64,000 bases of DNA from assembly GCA_037176845.1 (NCBI GenBank), contig JAYKXP010000004.1, forward strand, positions 930,001 to 994,000. Direction: 5' to 3'. Below are positions 47,326 to 59,851 of this stretch, piece after piece (within the stretch, counting starts at the first letter, position 1; every line of letters begins with the position of its first letter). Both the position numbers and the translations under genes were made by a program. Under the pieces are notes generated by a model. The model was given only the letters and a program-made list of their open reading frames with translations, was not told where the DNA came from and ran no database searches. This stretch comes from Paramarasmius palmivorus (lineage: Eukaryota; Basidiomycota; Agaricomycetes; Agaricales; Marasmiaceae).

Positions 47326-48309
47326 TGAGCAGAGTGAGAGATGGAATTCTCTTCGCTAAACAAGGCCAAGGCCAAAAGCCTCTAATATGGCATGCGCTTA
47401 GATAATCTCTCGCGTCTGCTTTTGGTTCTCTGCCACTTCATATTGACTTCATAGCTCAATGCATATGGCCTCATCTGCTTCTGTGAAGGGCTTCATAATG
47501 AAACGATCGACTCTCTGGAGAAAGAGGAAATAGATAAGCAGCAGTCCTGGGATTCATTCATGCCCTATCAAGTCCTCGGGAGCTCAGCCGTTTACGGGCC
47601 CAGTTCGTGGCGCAACCAGACTAGTTCAGCCAGTCCATGTTCTCGGTTAAAGTGCGGGTGCGGTCTGTAACCGTCTGTAACCAGAGATTTAAGCTAGTGC
47701 AATGTCAAGTGTTCGGTACCAATTGGCCAGCAATGCACGATCCGTTTCTTGACCATCATAAATACACTGCCTTTCTATCATCATCATGACAGAGAAGATC
47801 TCCAATCAGTTGAGGCCATTGAAATATCAGAAGAACTATGCCAAAACTGCCCAGTCGACGCAGTGCCCATGCGGCAAGCTGGGAACTTGCAAGTCGAGGT
47901 AGCTGCAGGGTAATTGACTGCGCGGGACGACGAGTACCCTGCAAAAATCTCCGCCAGGACCCTGCATTGAGAATGTACAGATTATTGGCATAAAATACAA
48001 TTTTTCCTTGCAAATTCCTTGTACCATGTACAGAGAAGAGCTCGAATGCACCAAGAGCTTGAAGTTGCTAAACGCGTCTAAACAAAACGTTGACAAATAC
48101 CATCAGTCCTCTCAGAGTCGGGTTGCTGCTTACGGTCACCAAAACTGCTAGCAGTCTGCATCCCTCACACCCCCCATATAATCACCATAATTCCCCAATT
48201 ATTTATCTCAGTCATTCTCTTTCCATAATTCTTCGCATTTTTCTGGTTCTGTTTGGTTGGCCAAACTGCAGTCACCATACCGTCCATTATAGGTTCAAGA
48301 ACAAGAAGA
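47326..48309. other. bidirectional promoter region, Pal1-like / Tea1-like
   Basis: About 984 bp between divergent starts, the second largest gap in the window. It holds a tandem 10-bp repeat (GTCTGTAACC twice, 47663-47682) and, before the Tea1-like start, a pyrimidine-rich stretch with CCATATAATC (about 48173) and CCCCAATT. No gene supported inside. Confidence 0.5.
47663..47682. repeat. tandem 10-bp direct repeat GTCTGTAACC
   Basis: Two exact abutting copies in the shared promoter of two putative polarity genes. It may be a transcription-factor site or a recent duplication. Confidence 0.5.
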
Positions 48310-51300
48310 ATGTCTTTCTTCTCTAGGAAGAAACATCAGCAACAGCCAGCTCAGAATGCTCAAGTAACTGTAAATCAATCTCCGAGCGCTGCTTTGGCTC
48401 AAGTTTCGGCTGGTGCATCGAAAGAGAGCGGCTTGGATTCGTAAGTTTCAAAACTTGCAATTTTTTTGCGATATTTCTCAACTTGGTAGAACGAGGGGAC
48501 CTCCGAATGGAATGAACTCTAGTTCTTCTCAACCTCAAATGCAGCCTGCTCAGCAACAACCTCCACCTCAGCAAATTCAGCAACAACAACTTCAGCAACC
48601 TTCACAACAACAAGCACCACCTCAGCAACAGCAGCAGCAACCACAACAACAACCACAGCAGCAACAGTCGCATCCATCTTACCCATGGTCGACACGTCGC
48701 CTAAACCTTTTACCACCAGCAGTCCTTAACAAGCCTGGCGTCGCACCCCCCTCTTCCCCTTCCCCTTCACCATTCCCGCGCTACGGTCACGCCTTGCCAG
48801 CAACTGCCACTTCGTCCGGCGACCTCTTCCTCTTTGGAGGTCTCGTTCGCGAAGCACCCAGAAACGACTTATATCTCTTCAATGTCCGCGACCTATCTGC
48901 TACTCTTGTTCAATCCGCCGGTGATGTCCCCTCGCCCAGAGTTGGACACGCTTCTGCGGTTGTCAGCAATGTCTTGATCGTCTGGGGAGGTGACACCAAA
49001 GCAGACCCGAATATGAAAGCCAGGCAAGGTGAAAAGTTGGATGATGGGTTATATCTGCTCAATTTAGGTATAAGAATCTTCCGCGTCACGATATAGAATC
49101 TCATTCTGATCCTTCGCCTCTATAGTATCGCGCGAATGGACACGCGTCTCGGTAAATGGCCCGACACCGGCAGGACGTTATGGTCATGCTGTTACAATGT
49201 CCAATACGTCCCGATTTATCGTATTTGGTGGTCAAGTCGATGGAGAATTCCTGAATGATCTTTGGTCGTTTGATTTGAATTCGCGTAAGGGGTTACCTCT
49301 TGGATTTCACATTAGAGCCTCTTTTTAATTAATTCTACACACTCTAGTCCGCTCAAGAGCAACTTGGGAACTCATCGAGCCTACCTCCCCAGAGAGGCCC
49401 GCAAAGAGAACGGGTCATGTTTGTGTCAGTTATGGAGATCGCCTCATCATGTATGTATATATCCTTTTTACCTTTGGTGACTCATATACTGAGACGCTTC
49501 TGCACAGTTTCGGCGGTACTGATGGCCAGTATCACTACAAAGATACCTGGGCCTTTGACTTTAACACCCGAAAATGGTCAGAACTCAAATGTATTGGGTA
49601 CATTCCTGAAGCAAGGGAGGGGCATGCGGCCGCATTGGTCGACGATGTGATGTATGTGTTTGGTGGACGTGGTGTCGATGGGAAGGATTTAGGCGATTTG
49701 GCAGCCTTCAAGGTTTCAAGTGAGCTATTTCCTATTATTGCCCTTTGACCTTCCCGCTGATAAGTCCACTGATAGATCAACGCTGGTACATGTTCCAAAA
49801 TATGGGACCTGCGCCATCGGGTCGATCAGGTCATGCAATGGCCTCTGTTGGAGCAAAAGTATTCGTTTTGGGCGGAGAGAGCTTCACGCCACCAAAACCT
49901 GATAATCCAAATTATATTCATGTGCTCGATACCAGTAAGTGTCTAATCATCTTTTGCACTTGTGTCCTTTCTCAAATTCGTTATAGAACACATCAAATAT
50001 CCCGATGCAAGTAAATCAGCTTCCGGACAGCCACCTCAACAAACCATACAAGGCCGAAAGCCATCCGTATCTGCTACTGTACCCCAACAGCAAAGAGCCA
50101 TGTCACCTCAAGGCCAGCCATACCACTCCGACTCTCACGAAGACCTCCGTCGTAGTGCTGCTTCACCGCCCAACGCAGGTCAACGTTCCATCAAACCTAC
50201 CAACGGCGTCGCCGTCCAACCTTTCCCCACAAACGCAAAAGGCAAAGCACCCATGCGTGGAGACGAAACTGACTCGAACGCCGGCGAAGAACGAGAAAGT
50301 ACCCGAGCAATGACACCTGACCAAGTTGTCTTGGCAGCTGTTGGACAGAGGGCGAGGAGTCCTACTGTCACTTCCACTGGTCCGGGAAGTAGAGCTGTTA
50401 GCCCTACGAATGGTTTGATAAATCCGGTAGAGCAACAACAGGCACCGAATATGATGGCTGCTGTAAATGGTATCGCTAATGTTGGGGTTACGGGAAGGTC
50501 GTCACCTGTAGTTGGGGATAGGAAGGGTAGCGAGCCGCTTGTGAATCCTCATGGCGGATCGAATACGCCTTCGCCTACGGCTAATGGATTTAGGCCTGGG
50601 TCGAGGAATGGCCATGTCGGGCATGGCCATCATGGTGGGAGTGTTGGTGGTGGAGGATCTGTCAGTAACGTTACTGCTGATTTGATCCGAGATCTCAAGG
50701 TGAAGGAGATGGAATTGGAAGGGGCCAAGAGGCAGATTAATTGGATGAAGGAGGCACTGGGGAAGGCGACAAAGGCAGGATTCGTCTATGTTGGAAGGAG
50801 TGGGAGCCCACTGGTTGAAGACAGGGATGAGGGACAGGAAGAAGGCAACAAGGAGTTACTTCTTAAGTTCAAGCAGTTCAAGGCGCAGATGCAGGTATGT
50901 GCTGCTATTTCAGCAGATATCCGAGATTTCTTGACTGAAATTCCTTTAGGTGGTCATGGCAGACCAAGCCAAGAAGGCCTCTGAGCATGTCGCTGACGCA
51001 GAACGTATAAAAGTGACAGCTGCTCAGGAGACTGCGTACTACCGTGCCAAACTCTCTGCCCTCGAAGCCTCGAGCGAGTCAGAGGTCCTTCGATTGGAAC
51101 GTCAACGTGTATCCGACCTTGAGAGGGATCTTTCGAACATAATGAACGAGAGATGGACACAGGACCGGAAGATCAACGAGCTGAACGATTCATTAGCTCT
51201 CCAGACTACACTATATGAACAAGCCGAGGCGCGAGCGGCTGATGCATCCAAGCGAGCAGAAATGCTAGACGAGAGTCACGAACGGCTAAACACTAGCCAT

Positions 51301-53207
51301 GCTGATTTACAAAGCCGACATCGAGGACTGGAGAGTCAACTGCGGGATCATGCAGAAAGACTCCTGACATCTACGAGCTCGTACGAGCAGGCGCAGGCCG
51401 AGATGAACGGTCTCCGGGAGCAAGTGGCGGACTTGATGCAGAGTCGCGATCAGCACGTTCGTGCCCTCGAGCAAGCGCGCACTGCACTCCAGGCTGCTTC
51501 ATCGCGGGCGGGAGAGGTAGATAGCCAGCTGGAGCATGCGATAGAGAAAATCAGTGCGCTTGAGATTGATTTGGCTGAAGCTCGCTCAGAGGCGGAAACA
51601 CGAGCGGCGGAGGCTGAAAGCACGAAGGCCAGGCTGGCAGACGTTGAAAATGCTTGGGCGAAGAGTCGCGAGGAGGCTGACGCTTTCCGTGCGTTAACAA
51701 CAGGTAGTCTGGGAGAGTTATTGGACTCTCACAAGGACTTGCGCGCCGATGAGGATAGGCTCACGCGGGGATACGCCGAGAAGATGCAGGCAGTGGATAC
51801 GGAAATGAACACTCTTCGTCAAATGCTGAAAGAGGCGAATCAGAGAGTCGAGGAGAGCCAGAGCAGACTTGTGGAAGAGAGGCAAAAGGCACGGGAGCAT
51901 GAAAGTCAACAGTCGGTGCTGCAAGGCCAGGTTGTGATGCTGAGAAACCAGCTGTCGACGGCCCTGACCGATGGCGGGCAACTAAAGAAGGAGCTGACGG
52001 AGAAGGAAGCAGACTTGCAGGCGAAGATCAAGGAAGCGTCCGAAATGAGCGTCAAGTTGGGCATGCTCAGGAGCTACGCAGCAGAAAATGGTTTAGGAAA
52101 TGTCGACGAAGAAGACATTGCGGCCCGTTCGCATGGGACATCTTCCATGGCAATCATCGAACTCGAGAACAAGCTTGCTGAACGCACTCGCCTGCAAGAA
52201 AACACAGAGAGGGAGCTGTCACAAGCTCTCAGACGGAACCGAGAGGTTGAGGGTCAAATCGGCCAGCTATCGACCCAACTCGACCGGTTACGGTCTTCTC
52301 AATCGGCATTGTCTGTCGGCGCCTCGAACTCAGCTGAGGCAGATGCTCGTGTCGAGGAAGTCGAACGAAAATTAGAGGAAACGGAGAAGGGGTACATGAA
52401 CAGGATGAAGCAGATGGAGGAGGACTACCAGCTTGCAGTCCATTACGTCAAGTGAGTACCTATGTATGCCTGTATTTCGCCACTCTCAACTTCGTTTCTA
52501 GGGGTACTGAGAAGATGATGCGTCGGATGCGAGACGAGTTAACAAAGCAGAAAAATCTCAACACCCAGTTACAGTCCGACCTTGACGGCGCTCGCAGTGG
52601 CAGAGCTGGCAGTAGTCGTGGTATCAATGGACGTGCTACACCATCCTCTGAAGACGGACATGAAGCTATGCGTTCTCAGCTTGTAGAGACTCAACGGAAC
52701 CTGCAACGAGCACAGACAGAGAACAAGGAGCTTCATGTTCGACTCGAATCTCTCGAGCGAGAGCTCGACAACTTACGGGATACACTCGTAGCCTCCCAGC
52801 GAGAGTCCGATGACCGGTTGACTCAAGTGGAGGAACTGCAACACGAAGTCAATCGCTTACAACAGTCATTGGTGATTGCTCGTGGAGGTAACGAGGAAAC
52901 CATGCTGGAGAGGTTGAGTGGCGAAAACGCGTTGCTCCGTCGTGAAAATGAGCAGTTGTCTCACAAAATTGGGCTTCTACTGGAGGTGGATCAGCCTACG
53001 TTTGGTCAGGGCAGGCCGCTGTCAAACATCTCGGCGAGGCGTGCAAGCACGTCGAGTTCAGAAAATGCGCTTGCTTTTGAGCATCTCTCCAGTGAGCTGG
53101 ATGACTGGCAGAGACAGCTGGCAAGTTCGATGAGTAATCGACGGCCACTGAGCGACTTCGATTCCGAACCAGTTTCTGTCGAAAGAACGAGATCACCCCG
53201 GACATGA
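48310..53207 (+). CDS. tea1: Tea1-like kelch-repeat and coiled-coil cell-polarity protein
   Basis: Predicted cell-end marker that rides microtubule plus ends to growth sites. Start [12 protein letters not shown] (48310), a Q/P-rich N-terminus, then [10 protein letters not shown] opening a kelch propeller of about six blades. Each blade has the GG and Y/W pattern: [95 protein letters not shown]. Blades are split by introns of about 50-70 nt. A disordered Ser/Pro-rich linker follows (about 50000-50650). The second half (about 50690-53080) is long coiled coil with heptads rich in E, L, R and Q (for example [20 protein letters not shown]), interrupted by introns near 50900 and 52455. The end is Ser/Pro-rich. 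About 1,480 residues. Kel1 of budding yeast shares this layout, so Tea1/Kel1 family is the safe label. Confidence 0.88.
48541..48670 (+). repeat. CAA/CAG-rich low-complexity tract coding for poly-Gln
   Basis: A run of CAA and CAG codons with some CCA/CCT in exon 2 of the Tea1-like gene, giving Q/P-rich sequence before the kelch domain. Confidence 0.75.
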
Positions 53208-53400
53208 TAGTGTTCTCTGACCCTCTTTGTATCTATTCCTTTTCGTATATACCCGCTCATCTTCGTATATCGGTCACATTCGCTTGGATTTTCGTTTACT
53301 CTCTCAACTCATTAGCTTACTTTTGTCGTGCTTTGCCTCATGTTAAATCGCTATATATATTCCGTATATGAGCAGCTAATAGCTGTGGGTCTACGATATA

Positions 53401-56400
53401 TTATGAAGACGGTTCTTGTGAAGTCGCTGATGATTGCTGAGTCCACTCAATCGCCTTCCGCTTCACGTTCTCCGCGCCGCCCTCGTCTCCGATCCGTCTC
53501 TCGACCTCCAACCACTTCTTGAAAAAGAATCTGCATTGAATAGGACGGGTGATCAGATACTGTTACACCAAATTCCTGCTAGAACATACTTGGCTTTATG
53601 ACTTGTCATTTTCATCTGCAATACACGGTCAAAGATATTCCTATATCCAGATTGTGATTAATGTGCAATAGGCAAGCAAAACGTAGATCAATATTTACCT
53701 GATGCTTTGGATGTTCGACTGTCCAGCTTCCATGTCAATGTAAACGGCCCAGAGATCCCAACGTTTTGGGTGCGAATCGACGATCCCTTCGAACAGAGTT
53801 TTGCCGCGTTCAGGATCACCCAACCTGTACTCTAGTTGAGCGAAGCGCGAAATGGTCTTGATATCTATGGTTCTCCCGTCACTGGCAGCTCTAGTATTCA
53901 TTCGAAAGACTCACGTTTACGCTTCTCTAGTCGTTGTAGAGCCCTGGGAAGAAGTTTCCGAGACTCTTCGATCTCTCCTCGACGAAGATGATGCTCGCTA
54001 AAAAGCGTCCACACTTTTGAGCTCAGCCCAAATTTTTTGCATGTACGCTTGTATTGCTCTTCGGCTTTCTGCGTAACGTAGATGTGTCAGCTTGTAACCA
54101 AAAGGAAAGCAATGACGATCACCTCTGGCTTTTCAGACTGGTCAAAAATAGCCGCCATTCGAAGATGTATAGTTTTGGCATCGTTTGCCCGAGCTGCTTC
54201 TTTGAACACTCTGTCCAGACTATCGTCAGTGCCATAGGCATTCTCCAGGTTGAGCAGGGCCGTCCAGACATTCAATTTCTCGCCCTCTTCTCGGAAGCTG
54301 ATTGTCTGAAGGGCTCGGCGGCCTATCTCTCGAGCCTTATCAATTTCGGAAAGCTGAAGTTGAAACGACATGTACTGGATCCACATGTAAGAAGAATTCG
54401 GGGAGCCCAAAAGTAAACGTTCAAAGTCTGCGGTCGATTCTGGGGGTTTCGAGTGCATGTCAGCCGTAAGATCTTGTTCGATTTCTTTTTTCTTTTTCCT
54501 CTTCCTTTTCGAAGGCGCTTCATTATCGCTTTCATCAGATGATTCGAGTTCATTGTTTTGAGAGGTGTTGGTGTCAGCAAACCACTGAAACCCACTTCCT
54601 AGTTGCAAAGGCCCACTCTGAGGCCGCTGAGTGGCGTCTGAAGATGTCGGCGGCTTTTGGAACTGGGGGGTGACGTCGACATCGACGTCCATCACATCCT
54701 CTTCGGGCTCGTCGTCGCTTTCCTGTGGGTCATCGTTCTGCTGTGACTTCTCGCCATCTTCAGACTCCTCTTCAGAATCGTGTTCTTCGGTTCCTTGCAC
54801 GCCAAATTGTTTAGTATCCTTGGGGATATCCTCCTCGCCTTCGGAAGCTCCTTCAACATCATGGAAGTCTTGTTCGGAAAAGTGCGACGGCTTCAAGCTG
54901 AAAGATATCCGTCTGTTCTCAATGCCTAGAACATAAGCCTTGACCCGGTCGCCCTCACGGAATCCACGAAGTGCAACGGTTGTATCGCTGTCCCTGTTGT
55001 CAGAAAGCTGTAGTAAAACGTTGGTGGGCTTGATGAATAAGACTTGGCCATTGAGTACTTACCTCTGATTTGTGACATAAACCGGATAACTTTGAGTTGT
55101 CTATCTCAATAAACAGACCATAATCTTCGACTCTCTTCACTTTGCCGTCGACAATTTGGCCAGCGGATAGATCCGACAACGTGACGGCACTGGAACGAAC
55201 CCGGTTAAGATCGCCAGAACGGAAGGTCATTTCCACCTTCTTGGCTTCAACATCCACGCTGTTGGTACGGTAAGTCGGCCACTGAGTCGAGTAGAAAGGG
55301 AGACGAACCTAAGAATTCGACCTTTTACTAACTGCTGCGTCTGGAATCGAGGCTTCCAGTCTTTCACAAACTACAATGATGATCAGTATGGTGCAATATT
55401 TTGACTACTCCCCCTTACATCGTCGAATAGTTCCTTGATCTGCACGCGTGCATCGATGCCACGGCCTATAGTAACAAAGAGACCATGTTCTGCAACACTC
55501 TTGATAAAACCACGGACTGTTTCGCCCACGTGAAGATCAGAAATGTCATTGACCTCCCGATCAACGATAGCCTTGTTCTGGTTGGGATATATCCGGGAAT
55601 GCCGAGTTGAAAGTGTCAGTTGCTTGCCAGCTTTGTCAATTGCTACGACTGCTGCCTTCAAGACCGATTCGACAGCGGGGAATGGATTGGCGACAGAGAA
55701 GTCGTCAGAGACATCCGTGGGATGAAGTATGCCGCCAATATGTGAGGGGAGCTTGACAAGCACACCGTGTCGGGCGTGTCGAACGACTCTTCCGCCAACA
55801 ATCTGACCTTCTTGCACTGTGTCGATAGATAATGCACCTTTGGACAGACTCGGTTTTGCCTTGGGTTTGTTTGCAACGATCACGAAACCCTTCTCAGTAT
55901 TTCGAGATACGACAACTAGGTCTGCAAGCTTCTCGTCCACTTTCAGCATAACTTGTAACTGGGCAGGAGTAAGACTGCGGTGATTGGCGAGGTTGTTCAT
56001 GGAAATAAGTGCTCGGACATTGCTTGGTTGAAGAGCGAGTACTGCGTTATCTTTGTGAACCTCCGCAACAACACCTTCGACGATGTTCCCGATCTCTATG
56101 CTAGAGATATCGGTGCTGTATTGTTTGAAGTTGCTTCCCGAATGTCGTATGCTGGCCAGGATACGTCGCTCGTTCTTGTCTACAGATAGAATCCGGACTT
56201 TGACAACCTTTCCCACGGGATATAAGGCCCCCAGGTTTTGAATGGGCTCTTCGCTGTGCGTTTACAAAGAATCAGTCACAGGAATCTCCAATTCTCGGAT
56301 TGACAGACTTGCCTCACTTCTTTGAGTGGAATGACGGCTTTGACATTGTTGAAGAACTCCACCATCAGGGACTTGCTAGTCACCTTGAAAATGACAGCAT

Positions 56401-58563
56401 GGGCAAGTTGGCCAACCTCGGCATCCTCGAATGATGATACGATTGGCAGCGTCGATTCCAAGAGCGTCTTTTTCGCGGTTAAAGATATACGTTTGCGTTC
56501 AGCATCCACAACCAGGACCTATTGGTAGATGTGAGCTTGACACCATTGGCAAGGAAGATGTACCCACCCTGCATTTGATTGTCGACCCTACTCTGAACCG
56601 TTTTGCAGGATGCTTTAGTGCTATATCTGCATAATGATTGGGCCACACGACGCCGTCGAGGTTACCAGAGAGTGTGACAAACAATCCAGAGTCCGTCAAC
56701 TTTTTGATCGTTCCCTTTACGACCTCGCCTACTTGAGCATCAGCGACCTGCATGTACTTCTGTTCCAACACGGATGGCTTGAGAGAAAGTTGCAACAAGC
56801 CATCGAACTGGAAGTACCCTGTGACTCTTGCTCGATGTAATGTGCCTATTTTCCAAGCTCCCGAGTTGGCCGATAATGAAGGTAGATGGTCGTCTGATAT
56901 ATTAGATATCTGGGGAAGATTCAATTTCAGTGCGGTAGGATGTACAGAGGTACTCACATGAACAAAACCTTCCACACCATTGTCCGTCTCGATGAAGAGT
57001 CCACGCTCGGGTTCCAATCTTGTCACCTTGGCATTTTCTACTATCATTCCTACTGGGTAGGCCTCTGGTAATGATGGCAAATCTCCTTTGTTGTCACCCA
57101 CTCGTCGGACATCGAGTTTGACAATGTGCTCGTTTAGACTTAGGGCTAGCCGTGGAGGACTTGTTGAGAAATCGTATAATACTCTCGCCTTGAGCTTTTT
57201 GCCGACTTTGAAGCCCTTCTCGGGGATTTGTCGTGGTAGATGAGACTGGTCGACAGTCCCATCGAAGAACCCAAGAACTTGAAGATTCAGGCCCGTGGGC
57301 TGAACAGCGGTAATGAGTGCTTGAACGAGACTTCCGGGTAGGACAGAAGTAACGCTGTTGATTTCGTTCAACTAACAGACACAAATTAGCGGTGTTTCAG
57401 GGAATGCTAAGGCGTGTGAACTCACCGACGACGTTGCGAAGATTTTGGAGTCGGTCGTTACTTCGCATGAACGGCCATTTGCTGATAGTTTGACCACAGA
57501 CGCGTTTATAAGTTGTCCAACCCGAAGTTTCGTTTCAGACTTGGACTTCGCCTCTTTGAATGACAAGAAACCAGAGACATCAGGAACACCTAGTTCAAGA
57601 AGATACCCATGATCCTCCACGCTTTTCACTGCGGCAGAAAGGGTCTGAAAATATTCAGGAAAGATAGATCGGAGATCGAACCAAGACTACTCACAAATCC
57701 TGACTTTAAATCCGACTTTTGTACGCCAGCGTTCACTCGTTCTGGTACCAAACTGAGCTCCACTCTCCGACTTGCTCGTGCTGCTTCGTCCCTCGATTTT
57801 GAGATTCCCGACACATCTGATGTGGTTCCTGCTGCATGGAGAGTCGTGACGACGGTCCTAACATATTGTCCGGGTGCAAATATCTCGGAAAGCTCTGGGA
57901 CTCCAGAACCCGAGTCCCCGCCGTCCTCAGAGTCGGAATCGTTTACATCTTCATCGACCTCCATGTCCATGCTTTCTAGGCGCGTCGTAAATTGCGTAGA
58001 AATGTTCGTTATAGGAATGTGACCAAAGAGTTGGTTTGGGAGTGAGACGACAAGTGCCAAGGGTTGAACAGAGACGATCTGTCCGAATAGCTTCATCCCA
58101 ATAGTAAGTCTCTGACGCGGAAAAGGTTGGTTAGCCGAGGTAGAGGAGCATAACGCGAAGGACATGTACTTTGTAATTGAGATGCTCGATCCGTATCCGT
58201 TCGTTTTTCTCTCCAGTCTTAACCCCACCAACATTCGCTTCGGATTTTCGTTTCGTCTTCTTGGGCTTCTTAGATGGCTCTTGCGATATCTCCTTCAACA
58301 ATCAATCAGTCTCAGTAAAGTAATACCAATGCAGACTCGCGACTCACGTCGAAAAGACCTTCCTCTGCTTCCTTCGCTGCTTCAGCTCTGATTGTTTTGA
58401 CTTCGAAGGGTGTAAACGTAGTACCGCCTCCTCGAGGAAAATCGACCTCTTCCGTGGTCAAGGTCGAAGTAGTTGCCTCTGGCGCCTCGTTCTTTGACTG
58501 CCTTGGCTTCTTGGTTTTTTGGCTTGATGAGGGGTCGTCATTTCGTCTCTTTTGTGCAGCCAT
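53401..58563 (-). CDS. RRP5: rRNA biogenesis protein Rrp5 (S1 repeats plus HAT repeats)
   Basis: Large nucleolar RNA-binding protein needed for processing of both 18S and 5.8S/25S rRNA. The start [20 protein letters not shown] (58563) opens a basic, disordered N-terminus, followed after an intron by [16 protein letters not shown]. About ten or more S1 RNA-binding domains follow, each with a G.(V/I)...V....G motif: [75 protein letters not shown]. An acidic linker (about 54640-54830) leads to HAT/TPR-like repeats ([55 protein letters not shown]). The last exon, joined over the intron at about 53540-53599, gives [20 protein letters not shown] and ends SATSQEPSS (stop 53401-53403). About 1,500 residues. 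It is divergent from the SF3a2 gene. Confidence 0.93.
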
Positions 58564-58751
58564 GGTCGTAAAGATGTTTTGGCCGCAGCCGTGACCAGTC
58601 GCAGAGGCAGCGATAGATGGAGGAAGGAGCTTGACTTCAAGATTTTCGAAAAAAGTTTGATGCCGGTGAGCACTTACGGCATTGGAAAACTCCCACAGCC
58701 TACAGGCAACGCTTTGCGTTCTACTAGTACCACAACCTTCCCTTTCTTCTC

Positions 58752-59616
58752 ATGGGTAAGTTTCTTCGTCATACGACTCAAGTTACAAGCTAAAATTCCT
58801 TTCAGATTTTCAGGTATGAAAAGTCACCTTCGAAGGCACAAATTGGTACTCAAAATGCTGCTAGAATCGAGTTGGTTCCAAGTTTGGAGGTGGTGGTGTA
58901 GCTGGTGCATCAGAGACCAATGTAGACAGACGTGAGCGGTTGAGAAAGCTTGCATTGGAAACGATAGATCTTGCCAAGGTGCGTATAATGTCTTCGCTTT
59001 ATACTACGGTTGGGTGCTCATATGGTGGCAGGACCCTTACATCCTCCGCAACCACCTTGGCTCTCTAGAATGTCGTCTTTGTCTGACACTTCACACCAAT
59101 GAAGGTTCATACCTCGCGCATACTCAAGGAAAGAAACACCAAACGAACCTCGCTCGACGTGCCGCCAGGGATGCAAAAGAAACCCAGTTAATGGTTGCGC
59201 CAACACAGAGCAATGTTCAAAGAAAAGTCTTCTTGAAGATAGGAAGACCTGGATACCGAGTCACAAAAGTACGAGATATTGATACCGGAAAGGAGGGCAT
59301 GATGGTTCAAGTTCACCTACCCCAAATCAAACCAGACGTCATACCTCGACGACGATTCATGAGTGCTTGGGAGCAGAAGAGAGAACCTCCAAATAAAGCC
59401 TACCAGTATCTAATTGTGAGTGTGATTTTCTCATACACAACTCTCACTAACTCTTGTCCGAAGGTTGCTGCTGAGCCATACGAAACCATCGCTTTCCGGA
59501 TACCAGCTAGGGAGATTGAGGATGAAAGTGACGATGCTGGGTACTGGAACTGGTCTCACTGGGACCCTGACACGAAGCAATATAGCTTCCAGTTCATGTT
59601 CCGTTTAGCTTACTGA
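58752..59616 (+). CDS. PRP11: splicing factor 3a subunit 2 (SF3a66/Prp11)
   Basis: Subunit of the SF3a complex of the U2 snRNP. The start must be assembled from tiny exons: ATGG (58752-58755), an 8-nt exon ATTTTCAG (58806-58813), then AATCGAG.. from 58865, giving M-D-F-Q-N-R and VGSKFGGGGVAGASETNVD. RRERLRKLALETIDLAK is joined over the intron at 58978-59031 to DPYILRNHLGSLECRLC. The matrin-type zinc finger is C-x2-C (CRLC) followed by SYLAHTQGKKHQTNLARR. VFLKIGRPGYRVTKVRD and MSAWEQKREPPNKAYQYL follow; after the last intron (about 59416-59463) comes AAEPYETIAFRIPAREIE, ending FQFMFRLAY. About 217 residues. It lacks the proline-rich C-terminal repeats of the animal protein, as in yeasts. Four introns in all. 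Confidence 0.95.
58806..58813 (+). other. 8-nt micro-exon of the SF3a2 gene
   Basis: ATTTTCAG lies between introns of 50 nt (58756-58805) and 51 nt (58814-58864), each with good borders: GTAAGT..TTTCAG and GTATGA..TGCTAG. It completes codon 2 (Asp) and encodes Phe-Gln. The joined start M-D-F-Q matches the known SF3a2 N-terminus. Confidence 0.8.
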
Positions 59617-59851
59617 TTCTGTGGTATGGGTCCTTGTGTGTGTAATAGTAGTAGCCAGTGTACCGAAATGGTAATTTAGTCCATGGACCACGTAAGTTCT
59701 GGAACGCGCTGTGCCGCTTCGATACAGCCTTGGTCTGAACACGAATGCTCTAAACTCTACTACGACAACCGCCCTGCAACAAGTATGTTATTACAACTCT
59801 ACGTCCTGAGGCCTGAGTTTGTAGATCTGACTTGTACCACGGATTTAGGTT

